From NCBI GenBank assembly GCA_036023115.1, contig JAYKKT010000046.1, positions 3,125,001 to 3,189,000 on the forward strand: a stretch of DNA of 64,000 nucleotides, read 5' to 3'. Both the position numbers and the translations under genes were made by a program. Below are positions 1-11,689 of the stretch, piece after piece. Position 1 is the stretch's first letter. Every line of letters starts with the position of its first letter. This stretch comes from Brasenia schreberi. Lineage: Eukaryota > Streptophyta > Magnoliopsida > Nymphaeales > Cabombaceae. The notes under the pieces were generated by a model, which was given only the letters and a program-made list of their open reading frames with translations, had not been told where the DNA came from and ran no database searches.

Positions 1-159
1 ACTAAAGATTCTCAAGCTTTTGACGAAGATCTGAAAATTCATCATAAGAGAAACATGAGAGTATTTTTGAAGGCCTTGACATATTAATACTCTCAAGCCC
101 GTTTGAGCAGGGGTAATTTTATTTTAAAAATGTAAAATTGAAAGAGAAAGAAGACCAGA

Positions 160-312
160 ACCAGCAGTTTTGGTTTGGTTTTAGTTCTGTTTTATAAAGG
201 TGAAACCCAAAACCGAAACCGAATGATTTCCGGTTCCATTTCCAGGTTCAGCTGGTTCCTGGACCAATTTGGTTCTGGTTGGAACCGCTAAGCCGGTTAG
301 GAACCAGCCATG
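160..312. repeat. Dispersed GGTTC/AACC-rich repeat, copy 1
   Basis: Dense runs of ggttctggtt, aaccgaaacc and ccggttcc end in 'ccagccatgtcta'. Similar blocks occur at about 2937-3030, 10305-10375, 11690-11965, 31795-31925 and 50960-51500. Several share the edge motif CATGTCTA or its complement, so this looks like a family and not chance low complexity. The class is unknown. Confidence 0.6.
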
Positions 313-724
313 TCTATGTTTTCCTATATCCATTTAATTGTTCATTTTCTTTTTTAATGCAACACTTTGTCTTTTCTTGATTTCAATACTAAGCCGTATT
401 TTGAATGCACATGCAACTGCTGACCTGCTAATATTTGTTCTACTGCATCCAATCGGAACTCACACGCAACGATACTGTAATAAATTTGTGTTTCTTTGGA
501 CTTAATTTTCTTATTAGAGTACTGCGCAATCCTTATCCATTACTGTTTCTTGACATTGTAGTTACCGAGACTGGCCTAATATTTTGACAAAATAATGTAT
601 TTTAGAATATTTCTAAAAAGAACTCATGGACATAAAATGTGGGACAGAGGTTCTCATAGAGATGGCTGTCATTTTGGGCCGTCAAGTTCAAATATGGACG
701 GCTACAATGAAAAGAAAAAGTTGA

Positions 725-840
725 ATTGCACAAAGAGCAATATCTCACCCGGCTCCGGCGTCGACTCACAAGTTGAAGGTTATGAGTTTGATGATAGGTG
801 CGAGCTTCTGGCTTCAGTTTCCTCATTGTAGCAAAAATAT
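725..840 (+). repeat. tRNA-derived SINE-like remnant
   Basis: Contains 'actcacaagttgaaggttat' followed by 'gagtttgatgat', the B-box region seen in related elements at 39.4 and 51.8 kb, and ends in 'tcctcattgtagcaaaaata'. The family-wide 3' end resembles 'TGTAACCAAAAGA'. This copy is degraded and lacks a clear A box. Confidence 0.5.
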
Positions 841-1103
841 AAGAAACGTTTAACTTGAATTGTGTACATGTTCAGTAAGATCTGTTTCTGTATCGACTTG
901 CTAGCTACCAACTTGCAAAACTAAATCAAATGAACTTCCATATTAAACGAATTATGTACTTGTGTGCACGTTAAGTATGATACAGGTTAGAAACTGAAGA
1001 ATGACAATAATAATAATAAAAGCCACCTCGTTGTGCCGTCTTATGATCATAAATAAATACAGTATACGATATCAGTTTAATGGAAAACCTAAATGCTTGA
1101 TGC

Positions 1104-1111
1104 TATAAATA
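1104..1111 (+). promoter_or_regulatory. TATA box of defensin-type gene
   Basis: TATAAATA lies 47 bases upstream of the ATG at 1151. A usual 30-base TATA-to-start distance would give a very short leader, as is common for plant defensin genes. That placement is an inference. Confidence 0.6.
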
Positions 1112-1150
1112 GCTCTCCTCACTTGGCTTGGTGTTGTATCTCAAGCAAAC

Positions 1151-1921
1151 ATGGCTAAGTTCCTCAGTGTGGCCACTGTGTCGACACTGCTCTTCCTTCT
1201 TCTTCTTGCTTCTCCTGGTGAGCCAATATCCTTGTGTTCCCTTGCCACTTGGCGCTCTCTTCCTTCGGTATATCAACCATTTATATGTATACAAAATGAA
1301 TCTTGAAATTCATTCATATAATTTTTGCTGTTATTCGTGGTCAGAATGAGCTCTCCAAGTTACAGTTGTATTTGTTCACAACTCAAAGAAACTATCTTTC
1401 AAAAGATTAGAACATCCCAGCATAATTAACAACCTTCGCCTTTCGAGATGGAGCCAGAAATTTTGCCTTGAATGGGCCAGAGAAACGCCATCGGATTTTC
1501 AGCAGCGAGACCAGCACAACCATCTAGCAGTAATATATGTGTGTATTTATAGTGTCAGATAGATCGCAATGGCGACTAAAAACCCATCTAGCAGACTGCA
1601 CTTATACTCTTTGATGTCTAGTGTCTACACTTACTAATTCCTTTTTCCTCTCAGATGATGCATGTATGGTTGATTAAGATGTTCATGACAGATTAACTAT
1701 GCATTCATCACTTAATAGCTAAATTTTCTTTGGGTTGGCTAAATGCAGATATTCAGGGTGCAGAAGCTGGGTAGTACTGGAGATTCAGTAGAACATGGAA
1801 AGGCTATTGCCTCTTCAGCACCAAATGCAACAGCCAATGCATCAACAGCGGAAGGGCATTTTCTGGAGGTTGCAATCCAATTGGGCTCGGGCGAGCATGC
1901 TTCTGCTCTTACATATGTTGA
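1151..1921 (+). pseudogene. Plant defensin-like peptide gene, broken
   Basis: Two exons are joined by a GT-AG intron: exon 1 at 1151-1217 (signal peptide) and exon 2 at 1749-1921. The joined frame is 80 codons including the final TGA, a normal size for a plant defensin precursor. Exon 1 encodes a hydrophobic signal peptide (MAKFLSVATVSTLLFLLLLA), and the frame continues into the 'GAEA' signal-cleavage region typical of the family. Codon 31 (1772-1774) is TAG. Codon 32 is TAC (Tyr) where the spacing to the next Cys (C-x10-C) calls for the first cysteine of the fold. The frame beyond is clean and keeps the other cysteines, including C-x3-C and the late C-x-C-x3-C ending. Intact relatives are secreted antimicrobial peptides. 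Two separate lesions argue for a true pseudogene and against a sequencing error. The intron sits inside the signal peptide region, as in known defensin genes. Confidence 0.85.
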
Positions 1922-2936
1922 AGACTCCTTGATGTGCACTTTTCAATTGAAAGCAAATAATCTTTATTAGCATGTTTGCTTTTTCCCACTTAGTGCAGGA
2001 GAAGGCTTGCTTGTGGTTTTGTGTTAGTGTATCTTATGTCTGGGCTCTATCTCCATAAATAAATGTCATTCTGATGGATTCCGACGTAGGCGGAAAATGT
2101 CTGATTTCCACCGGCGGCATGAGAGTTGCTCCTTTGTCGAGGAGCATCTGTGTTTTTCAGAGTTTGGTAAAGAGGATAGCAATGATATCAACGATGAGAC
2201 TTGGTGCCTTTTGATCTTGCTTGCGACTAGCCTGCTTATCAAATGCCATGTACTAAAGGTTGATGTATTTGAGCCACAATGTCACGGTTCTAGACAGAGA
2301 GCTCTCGAGATCAAAAAAATTGCTGAGTCCATCCGTGTATATAAGAAAATACAAGTGCTTTGTAGACATAAAATAGAAGTAAGTTTCATCCTAAATACAC
2401 GTACCTCACCCCAAAAAAACATGAATCCACCACTGGTTATAGACCGCCTCGTTTTCATGTATCTAGTCGACCATTTTAGATCCTAACAAACTGATGTATT
2501 TGGCATAGCTTTTGTTTTTCGAAGAAACTGCTGCCGGATTAATCGGCATACATCGCCGACTTTAGATCCCAGCCCAGCTTATATGGTGTGACTACATGAA
2601 ACCAGGATTTCCAATATGATAAGAGTTCTGCTCCAACAACACTAATCCCTTGGTGCTAGATTTGAATGATTAGAAATATAGTCGGTCTCATATGGTTTTG
2701 GCCGGGGTGTGGTTTTTGTTTGGCTAAAATCGAGTAGAAACAGCTACTGTGTCCGCAGCAGACCTGCCCTCTTCTGAATTGTTAGTTGTGTAGAATGGAT
2801 TCCATTTCTCTTTAACAAATTGAATAGGTACACATATAATCTGCTTTTGAATAAGATTATGGTTTGACATGAATATCAGTATCAAGGACCAGAGATGTTG
2901 CACTCAAGCAGAGTTTATGCCAAATATCTGGTGTAC

Positions 2937-3030
2937 AGACATGGCTGGTTTGGAACCAGAACCCAGAACCGGGGATCACTCAGTTTGGTTCTGGTTCTAC
3001 CTTTCATGGAACCAGAACCAACAGTTAAGA
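2937..3030. repeat. Dispersed GGTTC/AACC-rich repeat, copy 2
   Basis: Begins 'cagacatggctggtttggaa' and runs through aaccagaacc, aaccgg and ggttctggtt. It begins with the same TAGACATGG edge (complement of CCATGTCTA) that ends the copy at 160-312, in the opposite orientation. Confidence 0.55.
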
Positions 3031-3254
3031 ATAGTCTGTTTCATAAATTCTTTAAATTTTAATTTTCCATAACCTTACCGCTTTCTCTTTTCCTTTTTCC
3101 AAATTAGTTGTGGGCTTCTGGGTTTGGACTGGTAAGCATTCGTGCTTTTGGGCCATTTGGAGGCTCAGGTCCATGACTAATCTATAATCTGTAATTTTTC
3201 ATGAGGAAAATTAGTTCTTCCTCTTATGAAGTTGAAAATCCTTATCCTTTTGGG

Positions 3255-3274
3255 ATCACAAGGGGAGGCCGAAG

Positions 3275-3350
<76 letters not shown>

Positions 3351-3420
3351 CATGTGCGCATGAACCCCCTGGAAGTCGAACTCCCCACATAATGTTCTTA
3401 GCTCAATTTATACTCATGAT
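3255..3420 (-). repeat. SINE-like element expanded by (CT)n(CA)n
   Basis: On the minus strand it reads a B-box-like 'gagttcgacttcc' followed by the family 3' region 'gaggcttcggcctcccctt'. Between these lies a (CT)n(CA)n microsatellite at about 3277-3345. The 'ggccgaagcc' motif is shared with copies near 29.9 and 40.5 kb. Confidence 0.55.
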
Positions 3421-4151
3421 TTATACTCTTGACAGCTCAACTATTTGGTCTAGCTCATAGAAGCCGACTACCTTAATCATGTCACTCTCATTTTGTCTCC
3501 GGGTATTGAAATCTTCTAGAAAAAAATATTTTAACCGTTGCTCTGTCAATGAGATTGCGGAAGACACTAAGTCTGATTAGCTTATGCATCCATTCATATA
3601 TAACTTCCAGATTCAAAAAGCTATCCTTGAGATGTACTTTATTGTGCCCGCTGAGTGCATTGCAATCTTACGAGATCACTATGACAACTAAAATTCACAT
3701 TAATGAAAGCAGAATCCGTTGCAAGCAGTAGGAGATTGCAGAGTTGAACGGCGGGATTCACAGTGTATCGTTAACAGGAGCTCTTTTTCCTCCTGAAATG
3801 CAGTTAAATCAATGAAGAGTAATTACAGAATGGGCTATATTATGGAAAACCCCGATACATGATGACTCTTTGCGGAGGCCAAGCTTGGCGCTTTTCATGC
3901 TTGCTATACAAAAAAAAAATGCTTGCGTTAATCATAAAATCAGAACATTCTTCACCATTATAATCTAATTACTACGGTTGGTTTCATCCAGCGAGATCTG
4001 CCTTAAAGGGACCCGCAAAGATGCCACTAGAAATGCCACTAACTTCATTCTTAGATGCTCATGGCTGCAAATATGCCATAAATACAGACAGCATTTTAAC
4101 GAGTAGGAAACAGAAGTGTCATTGAAAGAGACAAAGGGAAGATTAAATTTT

Positions 4152-7100
4152 TCAAGACGAATATACCAGGAAAGCAGGTATTCGAATAAATACAGAGGCC
4201 AAAGAGTATAGGACAGCAGAGATTGCAGCAGCAGCCATCATGTTGTACATTAGCTTCTTATTGTCTCTACTTGGCACAAATACGGTCTTCAATGTGTTTG
4301 TCAATTCAAACACTCTGTATGATATCTGCAACATATTGATTGCGTTGGTAAAACGAAAATGAAACTTCTGACAGGAAATAAAATAAGATTATGCTTGTTC
4401 TCTTTTTCCACACCGCAATATATATGGCCGTTGCGAGCATGAAGTTGAGCAAGGGGCAAGTAGGAATAAATGACAGAAGCCATCGTGGTTGCCCATCAGG
4501 AACACCAGACCTGCATGTCATTTTATGAGCTATGAGAACAGATATAATAAGTTTGATCTACACGTATGGAGACATGTGCATGGGCCACAATACTGATAAT
4601 GGTATGATATATCTTCGTAATGGTACAAGTCGGGATAGCAACTCTTTGTAAATCCAACACTATATTCGTATGTCTGCTCGCATGATTATGGCTGGCCCAA
4701 GCTTGAGCCCAGGACCCCTTGATTACAGTAAAAGACCACGATCCAGTTATCTCATTCAAATAAATCAAACGCAGTTTGCAACTTCAATATTTAATCGATG
4801 AAAACCGGAAAGCATGTATATAATAATTAACAATTCGTGGGTGCTGATGATTTATATATTTTAACAGGCTTTAAATAAGTAAAGCAACTTTGGTCCATCA
4901 AAAAGCTAGATTGATTACCGGAAGTCAGTACCTTCACATAGCCAAGAAGATTTAAATGATTCACAAAGTCAAAGTCGATTTTGCACATAAATTAGATCTG
5001 ATGATTACTATAAATCAACATCTTCACGCAGCCAAATCAATTGAAACCTATAAGCAAATGGACATATTTAAGGACAAGAAAGATTATGCATACCTTAGCC
5101 AAATGTGGATCTGCGAGATGTAGGTTTCTAAGGTGATCTTCCCAAGCCACCTAAGAGAAAACAGAGATGAACTCGTTCACTCATTAGAAATACACAGATA
5201 CAAACAGGGATGGCAACAATCCAGCTTGGGTTGATATCAATGTTAAAGCTCAGATGGGTTCAGTTATGGAAATCAGATCCAGAAAATAACCAGATGTGGA
5301 TTCTTTAAATGTAAATTAAAGCCCATCCCCAAATTCGAGTAGAAAAGATCCCATTGTCAGAGATGAAGGGCTGCCTATATTGGAACTTCAGCCTAATCAT
5401 TTACATCCCTAAAAATGATGAGGCTTCAACTTTCATGGCAGCTGGAGTAAAAGCATCAGTACTTACGCAAAAAGTGTCAATGAAAAACTCCGGAACTGCT
5501 GGGTGACATTTCGTAGGCATATATAAATACTGTCAAGAGAACGAATGTCAGTTAAGATAAGCAACGGAAAATACAATTTTACAAGTGCAGACACCTACGT
5601 TATTGGGATCCATGATGTGTATGGATGGTATTTGTTGTATGTGATCTTATCCAACTTGTATATGTTTTCATACCACAAGTATCCTGCCTATAGTTGCACA
5701 AACATGAATCAGAAACCATTAACTGAAATGTGCAATATGCCAAAAGATTTGTTCACCCACCATTAATGCAAGAAATACAATGGTTGCCTTGATAGTTGCC
5801 CTACGCTTGGGTTCAGCTTCCTCTAGTTTCTCCATCCATCTTTCAACCTACAACCGAACACTACAAGATGAATTATTAAGGTAGAGACAGAAATATCTTT
5901 TTTTCAGAGCTATAATATACAACTAAGCTTTTCCCATACTAGATGGGATCGGCATTGTTTGTTTTTTTATAGAATCCATGGTAAGTCCGACAAAATTTTA
6001 TGTTGGCTGTCAGAAGCCTAACGCAACCCTCCTTCTTTATCCGGGATTGGGACCGGCCATGCAAGGGTAATCCCTTACATGGGCAGAGTTTTTTCAGAGG
6101 TATATGAGAAATATTTAGCAAAACGGTAGCAGGGAAACAAAAGATAATCTTAGGAACCTACCGTTGGATGATAATATGCATAAATCATTCCAACAATCCA
6201 AATATAACGATCCAGACCTGATCTAAAATGCCACTCATGCAACTGAGGAAGCTGCTTTTTTGATGGGTCTGGGTCATTATATCCTGCAATTTTTGCATGA
6301 TATCAGAAAAACAGAATCCCACTCTTGAACATATAAATCAGGCAGGAAATAACTCTCAAAGTTACACAAGAGTATACCTAAAAGGAACGTGAAAGGTCCC
6401 CACACTATGTCAAACACACCAGGAACTTCCCAAATCAAAATGACAACTAAAAAGCACGTCACAATCTTCACAGCCATAACCGAACCGAACTCATTGTATT
6501 TGTTCAGGATCCCAAGTGCACCATACACCATAAGAGTGAACAAGGTGTGCATTGGGCAGATGTAGTATAGCATATAGTTGTTATTTAGAATGATGCAACA
6601 GAATGTCACAAAGAAATTAAGGCGCCACATCATCTGCATATAAACTGAAAGGTGAGCCACAGCCATCTAATCCAGCATTATAACATAATGAAGCATAAGC
6701 TCACATGCAAATTTGGATCATCATACCTGAGCAAAACGTGCGAAACTGAAATCCTTACGGACATAATAATAGGAAAAATTCCCAAACCCAGTCATCCAAA
6801 CATAGGCAGCAATAAATAGACGAATTGCATTATAGATTTCCGTTGCAGAAAAGTAGTGATACATTAAGAACAGCACCTGAAAAAGTAAATTGCAAATAAA
6901 AAAGATACATGAGAGTCCTGCTTTTGGGCAGAGCATTTTTTCTCTGAGAACAACCTTTGATGATTTCTTCTAGTCTACGATGTTGTAAAAGGTACACATG
7001 AGTTCATACACTCCATAAAAAAGAAGGAAGATACAATTTTGCAGTTTAGTCATTTTCACTGTGGACTGCTATGTATTTCAGATTCAACTTCAGATCTGTG

Positions 7101-9069
7101 CTTTTATGTACATGAATGCCAATGAATTGTGCACCGTTCAGGACTGCAAAAAGAAAGATAGTTTTAAGAATCACTGAGGCACAACCTGCATCCACCCTTT
7201 CCATTCCTCTGTCTGATGCCTGTTCAAGTAGAGTATTGATTTTCCTGAGAATGCTGACTTGTCATGGTGAACTTTGAAAGAAGTCACAGATGCAACAAGT
7301 ATGAGGAGAAAGTATAGAAACAAAAAGAGGTCCCGGCTGTAATTCTGCATGGTTCAAAAATCAACCACAGAATTAGTAGACAAGAACATCAGGCTAATTA
7401 AATAATAAAAGTTGTCATGCCACAGAAGCACATTTAATACGCTAAAGTTGACCACTTCATTTTGCAGTCCGATCTACTTCAGTAAATAAAAACAAAATGC
7501 ATTCAGTAATGATAATTAAAATGCAGATTAACTCTTAAAAGAACAACATAACCGAGAGATGCAATACAAACAGAAAATGATTTTTTCCCCACGTGAACAT
7601 GAAAAGACAACAACATAAGAGGCTTCGGTATTCACAAATTGCTAAAAAGCAACGCTAAGACAACTAAATTGTATTTAAAACTCCACAAATTGGCATTGTA
7701 ATAGAAAGCTGCTTTCTTTATTTGCTGGCTATAAGGATTGAGTGTTCTTACATGCTGTTCCATTTCCATTAATGGTTTCTTTGACACTATCTGAATTTAA
7801 GGGACAGAACCAATATCATTTATGGTTAAAACCTTATAAAGCCTGTCAAGAAGAAATCTTCTTTACTCAAAAATTCCCCCCAAAATATGTAAAGAATGGT
7901 TGGCCTTCAATTTCATTTCTCAGATGCTCATAAGTTCAAGGAAAATAAAGAAGAGGAATAGATCCTGTTATATAGACTGAAAAGTTTTACCTTCTTTGAC
8001 TCTCCAAATAGGTTTGTTCGATCACACAAATAAAAGTAGAACAAGATAGCCCCAAATTCTGACCTGCATGGTTTGCAAATATGAGAAGAGAAACTCAGCC
8101 TCAAAATAGCATTTGATTCAGTCCTAATAATGGCAAAGCTTACATGGCTCTCAATGTCGTCCTATTTTCAATCAAAAATGTCTCATCCATCAAGAAGAAC
8201 CTGGGTAATTTCAATAGGGAAATACAAGGACTTAGATAAGATCTTCAGCATAATGTTCTTATAACAACAAAGAATCTTCCTGGCACACCTATTAAAGTTT
8301 GATTTGATAGATGAACCATGCATTTTGGAAGAAGCAGGCAGGAGGCCTCCCTCCAGTAGTGCAACCTTGTCAGTTTCCTTGATTGTCTCATTTCCCAACT
8401 CAACCAAATTTATATCTGAATGTCTGCTGACAGAAAAGTAGAAGAAAACTAAGACAGGGAAATGAGATCAATATCAGGTTGTAAATGCTCAGTGCACATG
8501 CACTATAAGAAATAGCCTTAATAAGCACATGCATGATGTAGAGAAGAAGAAAATAATCAAATTTTCATGGAACGTTGGCCAAATGTATGCTTTAGCACAA
8601 CCAAATAGCAAGAATCCGATGCGTGCTGCAGTTAATTAGTCGCAGAGAAGACAAGCACATCTTACACTTTGGGAGCCGTAGAACTCTTCCTATACTCCAA
8701 AATTTCAGCATATATCCATGCTATAAACACAGGAAAGATCCCAAGCAAAAATGCTACCTGCAAACAGAATACATAATTCATCACACCCTATAAAAGGAAG
8801 TACTTGAGGATGAAGTTGAACAAAAATTCTAGATTGTATTGGTTTTGGACTTAAACCACTCAACATAGAAAGGAGAAAAGCATCAGAACTCTAGCTCTTG
8901 AAGCGCCTGAGACTGTAATCTAAAAACTATCAACTTACCCCATGTAATTATTGATGCTGCGGCAGAATCTTATCAATAAATACCACCTTCCATAGTCCAC
9001 ATATTGTATTACTTACAAACTAGCCATACCCACTGCCAACTGATTCTACAACAAGCTTAGCAAAAATAT

Positions 9070-9127
<58 letters not shown>

Positions 9128-9963
9128 TCAATTTCCAATGACTTCCAAAGACAGGTGCCGCCTAGAGAATGCACCTTGTTCTCCATAAAAGGCTGTTATC
9201 CCTGGTTCTATTACACAGGCTATCATAGAGAAACAGTTCTGCATATTGGAAAATGTATTTCCCTAAGAAAAACCACATAATTTTTCACTTAATGGTTCTT
9301 CTTAAAATGTTCACAGTGAGGATTGAAGTAGATGAACACTTAACAATCTTTGTGCAAAAAAAGACCATAAAAAGATGAAGATTTCAAGATTAATTATTTT
9401 ATAACAAATGCATAAATAATTTCTAAATATTCCCATACGATGATACCTCATGTTCAACGGGGTCAATTTATAAAGAATAGATACAAAATACAGGAGATCA
9501 AGTCTCACCAGTCGGTAAATGTACCTAAACGAAAAAATTCACTTCGTCGGGGTGGCGCATCGCGAGTAAGTGTAAGAGAGTTCGCTACTTATTACAGCAG
9601 AAACACTAAAACTCGAATCATACACCCAAATACACTTCGAACGATCAAAATGAGCACCAATCGGTAAAAGCTTCGCACATCAAACAAGTAACATCACTCA
9701 ACCAAATTCCCGAAATCCAGATCAAATGAGAAACCGTTACTGGCACCCGCAAACCGTCAATGGTGATTAAAAAAGAAACAGAAAATCAAGTAGTTGAGAG
9801 AAAACCTAGTGCAGACTATCATGTCATCAAGACGCCAACCAAAAGAAACGGTTCCGGTATAGAGTAAGGAACTTCGGCCGACATGCCGACGACTTAGAGA
9901 GACAGTAATATCGTCGTCGGAAGAGTTTACCTGTCCCGCAGTGAGAGGCCCTGAAGTCACCAT
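4152..9963 (-). CDS. RWA: RWA (reduced wall acetylation) protein, CAS1 domain
   Basis: RWA proteins are multi-pass Golgi membrane proteins needed to supply acetyl groups for O-acetylation of xylan, xyloglucan and pectin. Fifteen exons were traced by frame and splice signals: 9931-9963, 8666-8757, 8289-8426, 8144-8200, 7991-8063, 7186-7344, 6727-6876, 6378-6633, 6162-6283, 5761-5847, 5599-5687, 5467-5529, 5094-5150, 4414-4510 and 4152-4325. They sum to 1647 nt (548 aa), the normal length for Arabidopsis RWA proteins. Diagnostic segments include [88 protein letters not shown] and [13 protein letters not shown]. The start is the only ATG giving the usual short first exon before the first membrane segment. 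As in plant homologues, no separate GDSL-type luminal domain precedes the membrane part. The donor of the penultimate exon (GTGTGG) is weak. The gene looks intact. Which paralogue (RWA1-4) it is cannot be settled here. Confidence 0.95.
5920..6110 (-). repeat. RTE-type LINE 3' remnant in RWA intron
   Basis: Contains 'actaagcttttcccatacta' and 'gatgggatcggcattg', then 'ccgggattgggaccggccat'. These are the end motifs of plant RTE (BovB-like) LINEs, here in minus orientation. It lies in the intron between exons 5761-5847 and 6162-6283. Confidence 0.65.
9071..9123. repeat. (TA)n microsatellite in RWA intron 1
   Basis: About 26 uninterrupted TA units within the 1.17 kb first intron of RWA. Confidence 0.9.
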
Positions 9964-10104
9964 CCTTCGATCTTAGAACGATTCAGGAGCGAACTGGCAC
10001 GCGGAATCAAGCGGCATTGAGATCAGAAATCAGAATTCCGACGTTGTACGCCAGCAGATCAAACGGAAAGTAGACCTCTGCACAAACACACATACAGAGA
10101 CAGA

Positions 10105-10140
<36 letters not shown>

Positions 10141-10200
10141 TGAGACAAGCGAGAGCAATTAAGCCGGTCCAAAAAGGAGGGGGAAAAAGGAAGCCGTTCT
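9964..10200 (-). promoter_or_regulatory. Probable 5' leader and promoter of RWA
   Basis: Immediately upstream of the ATG. On the coding strand it carries CT and GT tracts (plus-strand (CA)n at about 10103-10122 and (GA)n at 10123-10140), as is common in plant leaders. No clear TATA box was found and the transcription start is not determined. Confidence 0.5.
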
Positions 10201-10304
10201 GTATCTAAATAAAAAAATTTATTTACTTAAATAGAAAAAGAAAAATAGTCCTCACCAAACCAACCACTTTTTATCACCAGGAGGTAGACCTGTCCCGTTC
10301 CACC

Positions 10305-10375
10305 AAAACACCTAACCAGAACCAAACCGACCCCCCTTCTTCGTTCTGGTTCAACAATCTACTGACATTTATAGT
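10305..10375. repeat. Dispersed GGTTC/AACC-rich repeat, copy 3
   Basis: Runs of aaccagaacc, aaccgacc and ttctggttc. It lies outside the left arm of the fold-back repeat, mirrored by the larger block at 11690-11965 outside the right arm. Confidence 0.5.
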
Positions 10376-10689
10376 CAAGCAACCGAAGCATAGCAGTCAA
10401 ACACATGGTAATAGAGAGAGAGAGAGAGAAAGATGTTGCGTAATATAATATTTGTTTTGTTCGATAATATATCTAAACAAATTTCAATCGTCCAATTTGA
10501 AAAATGAATTTGATTGATTTTGAATTGAGAAAGCCAAATGATGATTTTTAATTAATTATATTTTAAAAATTAATGTATACTTTTTGCTTACATATGTTAA
10601 CATGTAATGTTATTAGTGTATACCTATTTATTTATTTATTTGTGTTCACGAACAACACTAAGAAATTAGCCTCGCCTAGCATGAGATTC

Positions 10690-10920
10690 CAGTTACAGCT
10701 GAAGGTAGTGAGTTCGACACCTCCGGCATCCCTTCCTCTCCATTGTAACCCAAGAAAAAGAAGGAAAAAAAAAGTGTTCACCGACACATTGCCCCAAGCT
10801 TCTTGGACAGAGTTGGTCATCATTTAAAGGGATTTTCCAAATAATATGGCAAGGCAAACTATGAAAAAGGAAGTATTATCACAAATAAAGTATGATCAAT
10901 AGCTTAAGATAACGTAGTTA
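10690..10920. repeat. Left arm of fold-back (inverted) repeat
   Basis: Consists of a SINE-like piece ('gagttcgacacctccggcat' then 'ctccattgtaacccaagaaa'), then 'gttcaccgacacattg' and 'gccccaagcttcttgga', then 'atggcaaggcaaact' and 'ggaagtattatcacaaataa'. Each block reappears in reverse complement between 11220 and 11625, in mirrored order. Confidence 0.75.
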
Positions 10921-11219
10921 TCTTGTTCAAGATTTCATTAGATACTTCAATGGCACGTTTTTAACTTTCATGGCATGATTATACATAAAAGTTTGACAAA
11001 AGAAGCAAGATGAACAATACTATCTTATATACTTGAATGCAATACATTAAATCTTTAATTTTTTTATCATCTGAAGGTGTTTTTTTGAATAATCCTTACA
11101 TCTCGAACTAAGAATTTTGATATTATAAACTTTTAATCTCTGATTTGGAGTTCCATCATACTTTGAAAGTTAAAACCCTGCCATCGAAGCAGCTACTAAT
11201 ATCTTGGACAAGAATAACT

Positions 11220-11625
11220 CCTTTCTCTTAAGTTGTTGATCATACTTTGTTTGTGATGATAATACTTCCTTTTCTATGGCTTGTCTTGCCATAAGCTATT
11301 GGTCATGCTTTGTTTGTGATAATACTTCCTTTTATATGGCTTGTCTTGCCATATTATTTGGGCAACTCCTTTCTTTTAAGCTATTGATCATGCTTTGTTT
11401 GTGATAATACTTCCTTTTATATGGCTTGTCCTGCCATATTGTTTTCCGCAATCCCTTTAGATTCGGACCAACTCTATCATCATTGTCATTCAAGAAGCTT
11501 GGGGCAGTCAATGCATCGGTGAACATTCTTTCTTCTTCTTTTTTCTCGGTTACAATGGAGAGACTGAAGCCAGGCAGGGATGTCCCAGGTATCGAATTCA
11601 CGACCTTCTGTTGTGTGTGCGGAGC
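11220..11625. repeat. Right arm of fold-back repeat, internally amplified
   Basis: This is the reverse-complement counterpart of 10690-10920. The part matching 'ggaagtattatcacaaa' is present three times in tandem (about 11222-11444, each unit carrying 'tttgtttgtgataatacttc' or a close variant and 'atggcttgtcttgccata'). The arm then continues through the gccccaagcttctt block and the SINE-like piece, which here runs on the minus strand. Confidence 0.75.
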
Positions 11626-11689
11626 CCCCTGCCAGCTCTTAGTGCTGTTAATTAGACGGCGGAATTCCTGCATAGAATCGGCAGAAGTG

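Larger units (their letters stand above)
1..1100. other. Intergenic, repeat remnants
   Basis: No gene is supported here. The stretch holds one copy of the GGTTC/AACC-rich dispersed repeat (160-312), one SINE-like remnant (about 725-840), and AT-rich sequence leading to the TATA box of the defensin-type gene. The short open frames on both strands at 595-831 overlap the SINE remnant and show no family resemblance. Confidence 0.6.
1922..4151. other. Intergenic between defensin pseudogene and RWA
   Basis: No recognisable gene. A polyadenylation-like aataaa lies near 2057-2062. A 129-codon open frame at 2097-2486 has no recognisable domain. The stretch also holds a GGTTC-rich repeat (2937-3030) and a SINE carrying a microsatellite (3255-3420). 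Confidence 0.5.

Noticed and set aside
1743..1970. 75-codon open frame over defensin exon 2
   Set aside because: It is a different frame from the one that continues exon 1 across the intron and carries the cysteine pattern, and it lacks any family resemblance.
2097..2486. 129-codon open frame
   Set aside because: No recognisable domain, splice partner or promoter signals. It is probably chance.
5461..5530. An RWA exon frame reading [13 protein letters not shown] that looked like a diverged or damaged exon
   Set aside because: Shifting to the frame set by the splice sites gives [20 protein letters not shown], the expected RWA segment. The exon is normal.
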